From assembly GCA_036443405.1 (NCBI GenBank), contig JAZFYD010000068.1, positions 1 through 18,351 of the forward strand: DNA of 18,351 nt, in the 5' to 3' direction. Positions 1 through 6,759 of this stretch are shown here, piece after piece (positions within the stretch are counted from its first letter, which is position 1; each line of letters begins with the position of its first letter). The notes under the pieces were generated by a model. It did no database searches. It was given only the letters and a program-made list of their open reading frames with translations, and was not told the DNA's origin. The position numbers were made by a program, and so were the translations under genes. The DNA is from JAZFYD01 sp036443405. Lineage in GTDB: Bacteria; Planctomycetota; PLA2.

Positions 1-439
1 TGGTCGGAAGCAGCAGATCCACGGTCTTCCATTTGTCGGTCAGCCCCGAGACCCTGACGCTCAGGCCGAAGGATTTGGGTTTGTTCAGGAGCAGCACGTA
101 GAACGGATGCGGGCTCGCGCTCTTTCCGCGGATGCGAAATCGGAGCATCCGGTACGGCGTGACATCTTTCGGGACGTTGAGCAGCGTTAACCAGCAGACA
201 CTCTCGCCACCGGACGCGGTGCAGCGGTAGGCGTGTCCCGCGCGCTTCTTGCCTAGGGCGTGGCGCTCGCCCTTCAGTTTGTTGGGCATGACGAAATTCG
301 AGAGCTCTTGCGCCTCGAAGTCTTGCACCACGAAGATCTTCTCGCGCGGCTTCGGCCCTGCCAAGGCTGCGCCCCACTGAAGGAGCACGAGCCCCACGAG
401 CCCAGTGAAAAAGACAACCGTCCGGAGCCTCAACTGCAT
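1..439 (-). CDS. Secreted beta-sandwich protein, C-terminus off window
   Basis: This gene reads leftwards from an ATG at 437-439 and is still open at base 1, so only about the first 146 residues are present. Residues 1-28 form a signal peptide: a basic start (MQLRLRT), a hydrophobic core (VVFFTGLVGLVLLQWG) and an AALAG end. The mature part starts near a DFEAQELSNF stretch and contains a YRMLRFRIRG strand and a WKTVDLLLP strand. That order is typical of jelly-roll, galactose-binding-like or CBM-like domains on exported proteins. I cannot name a ligand. The gene is divergent to the transposase fragment that starts 39 bp away. Third codon positions are strongly GC-rich, as in the other real genes here. 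The fold is an inference; the reading frame and signal peptide are directly visible. Confidence 0.75.
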   Translation of the reverse strand, partial: MQLRLRTVVFFTGLVGLVLLQWGAALAGPKPREKIFVVQDFEAQELSNFVMPNKLKGERHALGKKRAGHAYRCTASGGESVCWLTLLNVPKDVTPYRMLRFRIRGKSASPHPFYVLLLNKPKSFGLSVRVSGLTDKWKTVDLLLPT

Positions 440-477
440 GGCCTCCCCTCCCGCGGCCACTGTAGCAGGTCGTTTCC

Positions 478-1086
478 ATGCAGGTGGCGCCGGAGCGGCC
501 GTCGTCCTGGCGCTCCTTCCTGAAGGCCCAGTGGGGCGAGATCGCCGGTATGGACTTCTTCACGACGGAGGTCTGGACACCAACCGGCCTGCGCACCTAC
601 TACGTCTTGTTCCTGGTCGACCTCGAGACGCGAGGGATTCGAGTCGCGGGAATCACACGCCATCCAAACGGCGCATTCATGGCGCAGGTTGCCCGCAACC
701 TGACCGACGCCGTCGACGGCTTTCTCTGCAGCCACCGTTTCGTGATCTGCGACCGGGACTCATGCTTCACGGCCGAGTTTCGAAACATCCTGGCCACCGC
801 CGGCGTCCGCGTGATCCAGACTCCCCGTCAAGCCCCCAACTGCAACGCGCACGCGGAACGCTTCGTTCTTTCGATCAAGTCCGAGTGCCTAGAACGGATG
901 ATCGTCTTCGACGAGTCCTCGCTCCGTCGGGCGGTCGCAGAGTACGTCGAGCACTATCACGCGGAGCGAGCGCACCAGGGACTCGGCAACGAACGGATCG
1001 CAAAACCCGACACCCGTGCTAGCAGCAACAACCAGTGTCGCGAACGGTTCGGCGGGATTCTGAAGCACTACTACAGAGCCGCCTAG
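478..1086 (+). pseudogene. 5'-truncated integrase-type (rve/DDE) transposase
   Basis: The frame opens after a TAG at 463-465 and encodes 202 residues of an integrase-core transposase. The catalytic triad is all present: Asp26 (GMDFF), Asp92 (ICDRDS) and Glu127 (NAHAERF), with 34 residues between the last two as in the DDX35E integrase/IS3-like group. The C-terminus ends in GGILKHYYRAA, the usual tail of this family in planctomycete genomes. Full-length relatives carry an N-terminal helix-turn-helix region before the WRSFLKAQW segment; here nothing like it lies upstream, because the neighbouring minus gene starts at 439. The element therefore lacks its DNA-binding half and is probably inactive, although the catalytic domain itself is not interrupted. 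ATG 478 is only the first available start and is unlikely to be the original one. Confidence 0.8.
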
Positions 1087-1112
1087 ATGAGAGGGGCGTC
1101 GGCGACGCGGCT

Positions 1113-1131
1113 GGGTTTTCGGACAGGACGG
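1113..1131. repeat. Possible right terminal repeat of the 478-1086 IS remnant
   Basis: The stretch gggttttcggacaggacgg follows the transposase stop by 27 bp. It resembles the end of the IS remnant at 4938-4956 (ggttttcgggagggacacc), sharing the gggttttcgg core. A short hairpin (gcgtc-ggc-gacgc, 1096-1108) lies between the stop codon and this repeat. A matching left end is not clear: 442-456 is CT-rich and shares only a short cctcccg core. The assignment as an IS end is an inference from similarity and position. Confidence 0.35.
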
Positions 1132-1212
1132 GATCGGCCTTCGATTTCATCAGCCAAGCCGTACTCGCGAATCTCTCCGGACTACCGCCTCCGTCCCTGC
1201 TCTCGGTCTGAT

Positions 1213-1241
1213 TTGAGCCGCGGGACGTGAACGGCTACACT
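1213..1241 (+). promoter_or_regulatory. Candidate sigma-70 promoter for the esterase gene
   Basis: TTGAGC (1213-1218) and TACACT (1236-1241) each match the sigma-70 consensus hexamers at four of six bases and are exactly 17 bp apart. Transcription would start near 1248, leaving only about 10 nt before the GTG start at 1258, and no Shine-Dalgarno sequence is visible there. This would be a very short or nearly leaderless mRNA. Confidence 0.35.
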
Positions 1242-1257
1242 AAGATGAACACCTCGC

Positions 1258-2559
1258 GTGTCCAAAAGGCAGCCCATATCCGGCAGCTTGGCGCAACGGC
1301 TGTTTGTCGTCGCCATGTCCGCAGTCCCCGCATTCGGCGACGACATCGCCACCGCGGTCGACCTCCCCACGGCCGCGGAACGCAAGAAGGCGGCGCTCAA
1401 GCTGGCCAAGCAATACACGGTCACGGACCTCCTGCCCCGCATGCGCGAGTTTGGCGCGTTCCGGCAACGCGAGCCCGAAGTCCACACGTTCTCGGTGAAG
1501 CTCCGCGTTGGACGGCGCGACGAGAAAACGGATCTGCACGTCTACACGCCGCGCGGCTACAGCCCGAAACAGCGGTGGCCGATGTTGATGGCCTTTCACG
1601 GAACGGGTCAGAGCGGGCGAATCGCACTGATGGAGTGGATCGTCATCGCCCAAAACAACGGCCTCGTGCTTGTCGCGCCGTCGGAGTCCGGCGCCAACAC
1701 GGGCTACCGATTCTCGGAGCGCGAACGGGCGGCCGCTCTCGCCGCGATCCGTTACTGCCGACGCGCATGGAACATCGACGAAAACCGCATCTTTGTTGCG
1801 GGCTCGAGCCGCGGTGCTCATCTGGCGTGGGACCTCGCGCTGCGGCATCCGGGCCGGTACGCAGGGCTCGTCGCCGCGATCGGCTGTCCGCGCATCAACA
1901 CGGCCAAAGGTCAAAACAACATGCGCTATCTGGAGAACGTTGCGATGCTGCCGATCCGCGACCTGCAGGGCAGCCGTGACAACCCCTGGATGGTTTCGAA
2001 TCTGCGCTTCGCGTTCAAGAGACTCGAGAGTTTCGGCGCCAAGGACGCCGAGTTTATCGAATTCCCGAACCGGGGTCACGGCTACGACCTGCGCAAGGTC
2101 GAGGGGGACCTCTTTCGGAAAACGCGCGTTCCTGTGCCGCAGCGGGTCGTCCGCGCGTATGCGCGGCGCGGTGAGGGCCGAGCGCATTGGATCGAGGTGC
2201 TGTCTGCGGATGCAACCGTGAAGGAGCAATTCCGAATCGTCGCGAAAGCGTCGCGGGTGAAGGGCGTGGACGACGAGACGTACAAGAGATTCCTGCAGGA
2301 AGAGGCCGACAAACGAACGGCGCGGCTCGAAGTGTCGTCCGATGGCGAGAACCGGTTTGTCGCAAAAGGGTTGCGTGTGCGCCGGTTCCGGCTGCTTCTC
2401 ACGCGCGAGATGTTCAACCCAGAGCGGCCGGTCGAAGTCGTCTTCAACGGTAAAACGTTCAGACGAAAAGTGGTGCCCGACGCGGGAGTCTTGGCCCAGG
2501 AATTCGTCGAGCGGTTCGACCGAACCTTCCTGCCGGTCGCCGAAGTACGCGTCCCGTGA
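1258..2559 (+). CDS. Secreted alpha/beta-hydrolase esterase (PHB-depolymerase/feruloyl-esterase-like)
   Basis: The product has 433 residues. GTG 1258 is the first start after an in-frame stop at 1246-1248 and gives a signal peptide (LAQRLFVVAMSAVPAFG, residues 11-27). An alpha/beta-hydrolase core follows: oxyanion-side motif HGTG (114-117), nucleophile elbow G-S-S-R-G with Ser184, probable acid Asp241 in LQGSRDNPW, and catalytic His274 in NRGHGYD. This is the order found in secreted LpqC/PHB-depolymerase and feruloyl-esterase-like enzymes, which hydrolyse ester bonds in polymers or acylated sugars. Residues 300-430 form an extra beta-rich domain with RPVEVVFNGKTFRRKVVPD, a module seen after this hydrolase in planctomycete proteins. 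The substrate cannot be deduced. It stands alone, flanked by IS remnants on both sides, and probably has its own promoter. Confidence 0.85.
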   Translation: MSKRQPISGSLAQRLFVVAMSAVPAFGDDIATAVDLPTAAERKKAALKLAKQYTVTDLLPRMREFGAFRQREPEVHTFSVKLRVGRRDEKTDLHVYTPRGYSPKQRWPMLMAFHGTGQSGRIALMEWIVIAQNNGLVLVAPSESGANTGYRFSERERAAALAAIRYCRRAWNIDENRIFVAGSSRGAHLAWDLALRHPGRYAGLVAAIGCPRINTAKGQNNMRYLENVAMLPIRDLQGSRDNPWMVSNLRFAFKRLESFGAKDAEFIEFPNRGHGYDLRKVEGDLFRKTRVPVPQRVVRAYARRGEGRAHWIEVLSADATVKEQFRIVAKASRVKGVDDETYKRFLQEEADKRTARLEVSSDGENRFVAKGLRVRRFRLLLTREMFNPERPVEVVFNGKTFRRKVVPDAGVLAQEFVERFDRTFLPVAEVRVP

Positions 2560-2630
2560 AACGGACGGACGGGGAGCGTATGCAGGGCAGTGGGGGCTCT
2601 TGTAGGGCCGTCTCGTTTCTCGGATGATCC

Positions 2631-2648
2631 CGTAGGGTCAAAAGACTC
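2631..2648 (+). repeat. Left terminal inverted repeat of IS derivative
   Basis: cgtagggtcaaaagactc pairs with 3320-3337 with one mismatch (agac against aaac in the complement). It lies 83 bp before the transposase ATG. Confidence 0.8.
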
Positions 2649-2730
2649 GAACGGCCCACCCGCGGTTTGTGGGGAGTTGATCGTCCGAGGCGCGTGGACA
2701 GCCGTACACTGATCTGGATAATCCGGCGCC

Positions 2731-3321
2731 ATGCCTTGGCGCAAGATGCTGGCCTACATTACCGGGACCATCGACCAGTAGTTGCTGCTCCGCAACGAGT
2801 ACCTCACCGCAGACAACCGGATTCTGCGCGCCAAAATCCGGGGCCGGTTGCTCCTGACCGACCCGGAGCATGCCACGCTGGCGCGCATCGGCAAGCGCTT
2901 GGGGCAGATTGCCCGCAACGTCACCATGGAGGACTGGGGCTTTCTTCGCCGCTCCCGGCTGTTGATCCATGACCGCGACAGCAAGTTCTGCGCTCGGTTT
3001 CGTGCGGTCCTGCGCTCGGGCGGCGTGCGTTCCGTTAGACTCCCCGTCCGCAGTCCAAACCTCAACGCGTTTGCCGAGCCCTGGGTGCGCTCGGTCAAGC
3101 AGGAGTGTCTCTCCAGGCTGGTCCTTTTTGGCGAGAGTTCGCTGCGACGCGCTCTGGACCAGTACCTGGCTCACTACCACCACGAGCGAAATCACCAAGG
3201 CAAAGGCAACGCCCTCCTCGAGCCCCGTCGCGCCGACCGAGTCGGAGCGTCAGCCGGACCGATCGACCGTAGGAAACGTCTCGGGGGGCTGCTCAAGTTC
3301 TACTGCAGGAGGGCCGCGTGA
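2731..3321 (+). pseudogene. Transposase with in-frame TAG and deleted core
   Basis: ATG 2731 begins MPWRKMLAYITGTIDQ, then TAG at 2779-2781, then continues in the same frame with LLLRNEYLTADNRILRAKI. In relatives known to me this N-terminus is continuous (an ITGT..EELLLRNEYL pattern), so the TAG is a nonsense mutation, probably from a Glu or Gln codon. After GKRLG the sequence jumps straight to QIARNVTMEDWGF, which in full-length proteins lies inside the integrase core. The helix-turn-helix region and the first catalytic Asp are therefore missing. The second Asp (LLIHDRDSKF) and the Glu (LNAFAEPWVRS) remain, and the end GGLLKFYCRRAA is intact. The junction is in frame. With both an amber codon and an in-frame deletion it cannot make an active transposase. 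Confidence 0.85.
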
Positions 3322-3337
3322 GTTTTTTGACCCTACG
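3320..3337 (-). repeat. Right terminal inverted repeat of IS derivative
   Basis: gagttttttgaccctacg is the inverted partner of 2631-2648. Its first two bases are the last two bases of the transposase TGA stop codon. Confidence 0.8.
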
Positions 3338-3421
3338 CCGTCCTGATCGAGCTAACACCCAAGGGTGAGAAGGCGACGTTGGCTCGCGTTCGTCTGGTCG
3401 ACGTGATTGTCCACGAGATGG
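3338..3421 (+). pseudogene. Possible 3' remnant of a MarR-type regulator gene
   Basis: The plus frame directly after the IS right end reads VLIELTPKGEKATLARVRLV and then DVIVHEM. An LTPKGE segment after the wing is characteristic of MarR-family winged-helix regulators, and what follows would be the start of their C-terminal helix. No matching N-terminal part lies on the left side of the IS, so this is at most a fragment. The stretch is short and the call rests on one motif. A thioredoxin-like gene ends on the other strand at 3467. Confidence 0.2.
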
Positions 3422-3466
3422 GGCATGTTCCTCGGCGTCGACACCATCTGGTCGTGGCTGATCCCC

Positions 3467-4366
3467 CTAGTCACCCCTTCCGCCGCCGCGTTCTTCCTGC
3501 TGTCCCTCGGCAAGCAGGCGGAGCTGTTCCGTGGCGCGCTTTCGCCCCTCAGCGGACGCATGGGGAAGGCGTGACGCTACGACGAGATGTTCACGGGCCT
3601 CTTCCATCCGGCCCATGATCGCGAGGGCCATGTACCAGTTCATGTGCATCTCACCCTCGGATGTCGTTCCCTTGATCCGCCGCTCCGCACGCTTGAAGCG
3701 CCCCTCCAGCTTCTTCCATCCGGCTTGGTCTTCGGGATCAAATCCGGCGACGGAAAGGTCGACGTCGAGAGCGAGAAGCTCCGCAGCGCCTCGCTGATCC
3801 TTGGTCGCGTCCTTTGCCTCAGCGACAACACGGACATCCTGGAGAGTCCTCACGAAGTCCCCGGTTGTGAAGTAGCCCCGGCCGCGAAGCAACCTTGCCG
3901 CAAGATCCTTGGGACTTCGACGGATCTTCTTCGATGCGTCCTCAATACTCCGCAGAGCAGCCCGAGTCGCTTCGAGTTGATCGAGGAACACTCTCGGCGG
4001 AAGGAATCCGCGAAACTGGACCCGACACTCACCATCACGGACAACTAGGCACGTCGGGAAGCTGACAATCCGCCGCAACGCGACCTTATTGGCGAGATCC
4101 GCCTTTTTGGACCGTACACAAATGAACCGCCGAAGCGTCTTCTGGACGGTCTTGTCCACGAAGGTCTCGGATTCCATGAGTTCGCAGGGCGCACAGTCGG
4201 AAGTCGTCACGAACACGAAGACCTCCGCTCGCGTCTTGCTTGCCTCCGCGATCGCCTTCTTGAGGTCCTCACGCCACTCAATGCCCGCGTCTGCCTGATC
4301 TTCGGCGACCGCACTTGCCCCAATCAGGACGAGAAGAAGTAGACGCCTGGCACTCAACAGCTTCAC
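3467..4366 (-). CDS. Secreted thioredoxin-fold protein with CAPC site and helical C-terminus
   Basis: The product has 299 residues and starts at GTG 4364-4366. A signal peptide ends at about residue 21 (LLLLVLIGASAVAED). Residues 30-135 are a thioredoxin-like domain of the Thioredoxin_7 type: strand VFVFVTT, active site Cys58-Ala-Pro-Cys61, and the cis-proline region SFPT (Pro104). With two cysteines it could act as an extracytoplasmic thiol-disulfide reductase or a protein-repair factor. Residues 150-299 are helical and TPR-like (LLRGRGYFTTGDFVRTLQDV, then a WYMALAIMGRMEEAREHL repeat), suggesting partner binding. The C-terminus ends in a low-complexity EERGGGRGD. The domain aligns well with the probable selenoprotein at 7109-8473, where the first Cys position is UGA. 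An IS remnant lies 88 bp upstream, and no strong Shine-Dalgarno sequence is visible before the GTG. Confidence 0.85.
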   Translation of the reverse strand: MKLLSARRLLLLVLIGASAVAEDQADAGIEWREDLKKAIAEASKTRAEVFVFVTTSDCAPCELMESETFVDKTVQKTLRRFICVRSKKADLANKVALRRIVSFPTCLVVRDGECRVQFRGFLPPRVFLDQLEATRAALRSIEDASKKIRRSPKDLAARLLRGRGYFTTGDFVRTLQDVRVVAEAKDATKDQRGAAELLALDVDLSVAGFDPEDQAGWKKLEGRFKRAERRIKGTTSEGEMHMNWYMALAIMGRMEEAREHLVVASRLPHASAEGRKRATEQLRLLAEGQQEERGGGRGD

Positions 4367-4453
4367 CTAGTGTTGCTCACTGCGAACTTCACATTACTCA
4401 ATGATGTCACCGACCGGTCATAGGGTTCGCCCGCCTAACAAGGCCAGCTGACC

Positions 4454-4472
4454 GGTGTCCCTCCCGAAAACC
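4454..4472 (+). repeat. Terminal inverted repeat (3' end of element)
   Basis: ggtgtccctcccgaaaacc is perfectly complementary to 4938-4956. It is followed inward by taatcccagc, where the other end has caaacaccct, so the identity stops at 19 bp. Confidence 0.8.
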
Positions 4473-4637
4473 TAATCCCAGCTCTGACCAGAACAACCGA
4501 GCCCAACGCACGAGTGTCACAAGCGTGTTCACTTTCAGGTGGTCGTGTATTGGGAAACGACGACGCGCGAGCGCGGGTCGTTCGCGATCAGCGCACACCG
4601 GTAGCTCGAACCATGCGCACGAATGCTGCACTCCTGC

Positions 4638-4853
4638 TCAAGCAGCGCGCGAGTAGCGATGATGCAAACCGCCGAGGATCGGCTTCGCGATGACCGGCCC
4701 GTCGCCGTGTTCGGTCTCCCGCGGTTCCGGCGCGTCCCCATCCAGCGCCATTTGGCACCGCGACTCGTTGTAGTACGCGACGTACTCGCGCAACACGCGG
4801 CGCAGGGTGCTGAGGGCGCGGACAAGAGCGAGCATGTCGAGGAACAGGCGCAT
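4638..4853 (-). pseudogene. Fused N- and C-terminal ends of a transposase
   Basis: The 71-residue frame starts MRLFLDMLALVRALSTLRR, the hydrophobic start typical of IS481/IS3-like integrase transposases. It then runs directly into LREYVAYYNESRCQ and ends in GGLHHRYSRAA, the C-terminal end of the same family. The helix-turn-helix and all three catalytic acids are gone. The deletion is in frame, so a small peptide could be made, but it cannot be a transposase. ATG 4851-4853 is the same start as in the related fragment at 6876. Confidence 0.75.
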
Positions 4854-4937
4854 GACGGACCATCATCGACGGCTCGGCGTGACGCAGGCTCGGTTGGTAC
4901 GATAGCGTCGGAATGCTGGAATCTAGCAGGGTGTTTG

Positions 4938-4956
4938 GGTTTTCGGGAGGGACACC
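4938..4956 (-). repeat. Terminal inverted repeat (5' end of element)
   Basis: ggttttcgggagggacacc is the perfect partner of 4454-4472. A related 5' end with three mismatches is found at 6760-6778. Confidence 0.8.
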
Positions 4957-5130
4957 CCTTTGCCCGGGCGTCAGCGATTCGTATTTGCTTGCTCGTAGCG
5001 TTTGTTGAGTCCAAGGAACCCGTCGGCCGAATGACCGGCCAAGGCAAGAGACATCGTCGGGTGGGCTTCAGCCCCAGCAGAAATCCTGCATGCCGTGAAA
5101 CCCGTCGTGCGGCCACCGTACTAGATAGAT

Positions 5131-6711
5131 GTGCTTGAGGATCTGCTGAGGCGGTTTCACGGCGACGGTAATGCGGCGGCCATGGAGGCTGTCGTCCGCC
5201 GGACGCGAGGGAAGTTGACCGCGATCGCGCGGAGGATCGGCGCACCGCAGGACGCGGAGGACTCGGTGCAAGCGGCGTATCACGCGCTCCTGTGTCGTGC
5301 GGCCGCTCCGGTGATGGTCGAGGCATGGCTCACGACGGCGGTGGTCCGCATCGCGTACCGGCGCAAGGCGTTGGCGCGGCACGAGCTACAACTCGCGGAG
5401 ACACTGGCGCGTGACGGCGATCCGCACGTGGAGGCGGCGCGCCGAGAAGAGAGCAGCCTCCTGCGGCAGGAAATCGCTCGACTGCCGACGAAGTATCGCG
5501 ACGTGTTGGTGCTGCGATGGCTCGAAGGGCTCACGGTCGAGGAGACCGCGCGGCTGCTCGACCGGCCCGAGGCGACGGTGAAGACGCACACCCGCAGAGG
5601 AATGGCGCTTCTGCGATCGCGCGTGGCGCCGTGGGCGGCCTATGCAATGCTCGCGGGGCCATGGTTGCTGGCCGACTCGATACGGTCGGCAGCCGGATGG
5701 GGGATATTCATGAACACGAAGACGACGATGACGATGACGATGGCCGGAGTCGCGCTCGTAGCGGGGGCGGTGGGGCTTGGCGTTGGCGCGAACGCAACAA
5801 CGCGAGACACGGGCGTACGGCGGCGCGAGGTAGCGCGCGAGGCACGCATCGAGCCGAGGGACGCGGCAGAGGTCGTTCGTTCACGCGAGCGCCCGGTGCA
5901 CGCGGAACGCGAGCGAACAGAAGTCAAGGCGGCCGCACCGAACCCTGTTTCCAAACCGGGACCCACTTTCGAGGAACGCTACGCGAGGGCCGGTCGCACG
6001 CTCGGCGTGAGCGCCGAGGCCCTGGCGGCCGTCACCACAGCGATAACCGCGCTCCACGAGCACCAAGTGAAGCGGAGCCCGCAGACGATGTCCGCGCAGA
6101 GCGAGGCTCTCGCTGCGCTCGAATCCTACGGCGGGGAAGCGTGCCGCGCCGCGATCGCTCATCTCCGCGCGACGGATCGCCCCAACACCGTTTACGTGCC
6201 GATCATGGCCGCGACGTGGCAACCCGGCATGGAGCGGCACTTGCTCGAACTCGCCCGGGATCCGGGCGTCACGCCGAAGCAGCGTGAGTACGCCATGCGC
6301 TGCCTGTCGTTGGCCGGCACGTCAGAGGTGCGCAACTTCCTGCTCGCGGAACTGGAGGGCGCCAAGAACGAGAGGCTCATTGCCGGTGCGGCGCAGTCAC
6401 TCGGCTGGCTGAAGGAGAAGCGCGCCGTGCCGATACTCGAGCGGCTCCTGTACCGCCCGGGCCGGGACGTGATGCAAGGCGCGATCCTCAACGGACTCGG
6501 TACGCTCGGCTCCGAAGAGGCTCGGCGCGTCTTGGTCGAGTTCCTCAACAAGGACCACTCGACCACACTCCTGCTACACGCCGTTCGCGCACTCCAATGG
6601 TCCGACACCGCCGCCGCAAGAACAGCAGCTCGCAGAATCCTCATCGGTCCGCACCGCGAGAAGCTCACGCCAAACGAACGCCTGATTCTGGAAGCAACAG
6701 CGAAACCGTAG
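5131..6711 (+). CDS. ECF sigma-70 factor fused to hydrophobic segments and a HEAT-like domain
   Basis: The product has 526 residues. GTG 5131 is the first start after an in-frame TAG at 5122-5124. Residues 15-85 are sigma region 2 (APQDAEDSVQAAYHALL core) and 108-165 are region 4 (LPTKYRDVLVLRWLEGLTVEETA, then a VKTHTRRGMALLRSR recognition helix). Residues 166-184 (WAAYAMLAGPWLLADS) and 204-222 (MAGVALVAGAVGLGVGA) are hydrophobic, and the second at least should span the membrane. A charged, proline-containing linker (225-280) follows, then helical HEAT-like repeats (about 285-526; for example RLIAGAAQSLGWLKEKRAVPILERLL). ECF factors direct RNA polymerase to stress or envelope promoters, and planctomycete ECFs often carry C-terminal extensions. 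Here a membrane-held sensor or anchor replaces the usual separate anti-sigma factor. No anti-sigma gene is adjacent. Membrane topology and signal are inferences. Confidence 0.85.
   Translation: MLEDLLRRFHGDGNAAAMEAVVRRTRGKLTAIARRIGAPQDAEDSVQAAYHALLCRAAAPVMVEAWLTTAVVRIAYRRKALARHELQLAETLARDGDPHVEAARREESSLLRQEIARLPTKYRDVLVLRWLEGLTVEETARLLDRPEATVKTHTRRGMALLRSRVAPWAAYAMLAGPWLLADSIRSAAGWGIFMNTKTTMTMTMAGVALVAGAVGLGVGANATTRDTGVRRREVAREARIEPRDAAEVVRSRERPVHAERERTEVKAAAPNPVSKPGPTFEERYARAGRTLGVSAEALAAVTTAITALHEHQVKRSPQTMSAQSEALAALESYGGEACRAAIAHLRATDRPNTVYVPIMAATWQPGMERHLLELARDPGVTPKQREYAMRCLSLAGTSEVRNFLLAELEGAKNERLIAGAAQSLGWLKEKRAVPILERLLYRPGRDVMQGAILNGLGTLGSEEARRVLVEFLNKDHSTTLLLHAVRALQWSDTAAARTAARRILIGPHREKLTPNERLILEATAKP
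5699..5712 (+). promoter_or_regulatory. Possible internal ribosome binding site and ATG inside the sigma fusion
   Basis: GGGGGA (5699-5704) lies 5 nt before the in-frame ATG 5710-5712, at codon 194. Starting there gives MNTKTTMTMTMAGVALVAG, which reads like a signal-anchor start. A stand-alone anchored HEAT protein without the sigma domains could be made from the same mRNA. Confidence 0.25.
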
Positions 6712-6724
6712 TCGCCACGTGAGC

Positions 6725-6740
6725 GGCTTGGTCGCCAAGT
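6725..6740 (+). terminator. Weak hairpin after the sigma-factor gene
   Basis: cttgg-tcg-ccaag forms a 5-bp stem (plus one G-U pair) starting 16 nt after the stop codon. There is no T-run, so termination here is uncertain. Confidence 0.2.
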
Positions 6741-6759
6741 GCTCGTTCCACCCGAACCT

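Larger units (their letters stand above)
2631..3337 (+). mobile_element. IS derivative with 18-bp terminal inverted repeats and internal deletion
   Basis: The ends are cgtagggtcaaaagactc (2631-2648) and gagttttttgaccctacg (3320-3337), inverted repeats matching at 17 of 18 positions. Between them lies one plus-strand transposase remnant, whose TGA stop overlaps the right repeat. The element is 707 bp, about half the size expected for an IS encoding a full integrase-type transposase, and the missing part is in the middle of the gene. No clear target duplication is visible: the left flank ends gatgatcc and the right flank begins ccgtcctg. The repeats differ from those of the IS family at 4454-4956, so this is a separate element type. 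Confidence 0.8.
4454..4956 (-). mobile_element. MITE-like IS derivative with perfect 19-bp terminal repeats
   Basis: The ends ggtgtccctcccgaaaacc (4454-4472) and its exact complement (4938-4956) are perfect 19-bp inverted repeats enclosing 503 bp. Inside, on the minus strand, is a short open frame joining the first and last parts of an integrase-type transposase. The 5' leader and first 16 coding bases are shared with the remnant at 6760-7010, showing that both belong to one family. No target duplication is evident. The element lies just upstream of the minus-strand thioredoxin gene and 174 bp before the sigma-factor gene, so it may have altered the promoters of both. Confidence 0.75.

Noticed and set aside
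2779..2781. In-frame TAG as a pyrrolysine codon
   Set aside because: The gene also has a large core deletion and is a transposase remnant; a nonsense mutation explains it.
3379..3618. HEMGH zinc-protease-like motif in a plus-strand frame
   Set aside because: The frame becomes low-complexity Arg/His-rich immediately after, has no signal or fold, and overlaps the 3' end of the well-supported minus-strand thioredoxin gene.
5015..5060. GGAAC followed by GTC as an autoregulatory ECF promoter before the sigma gene
   Set aside because: The spacing between the GGAAC and any suitable -10 motif does not fit the usual 16-17 bp.
4535..5326. 263-residue minus-strand open frame spanning the MITE-like element and the sigma gene start
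   Set aside because: Low-complexity shadow; it crosses an IS boundary and runs antisense to the sigma region 2 codons.
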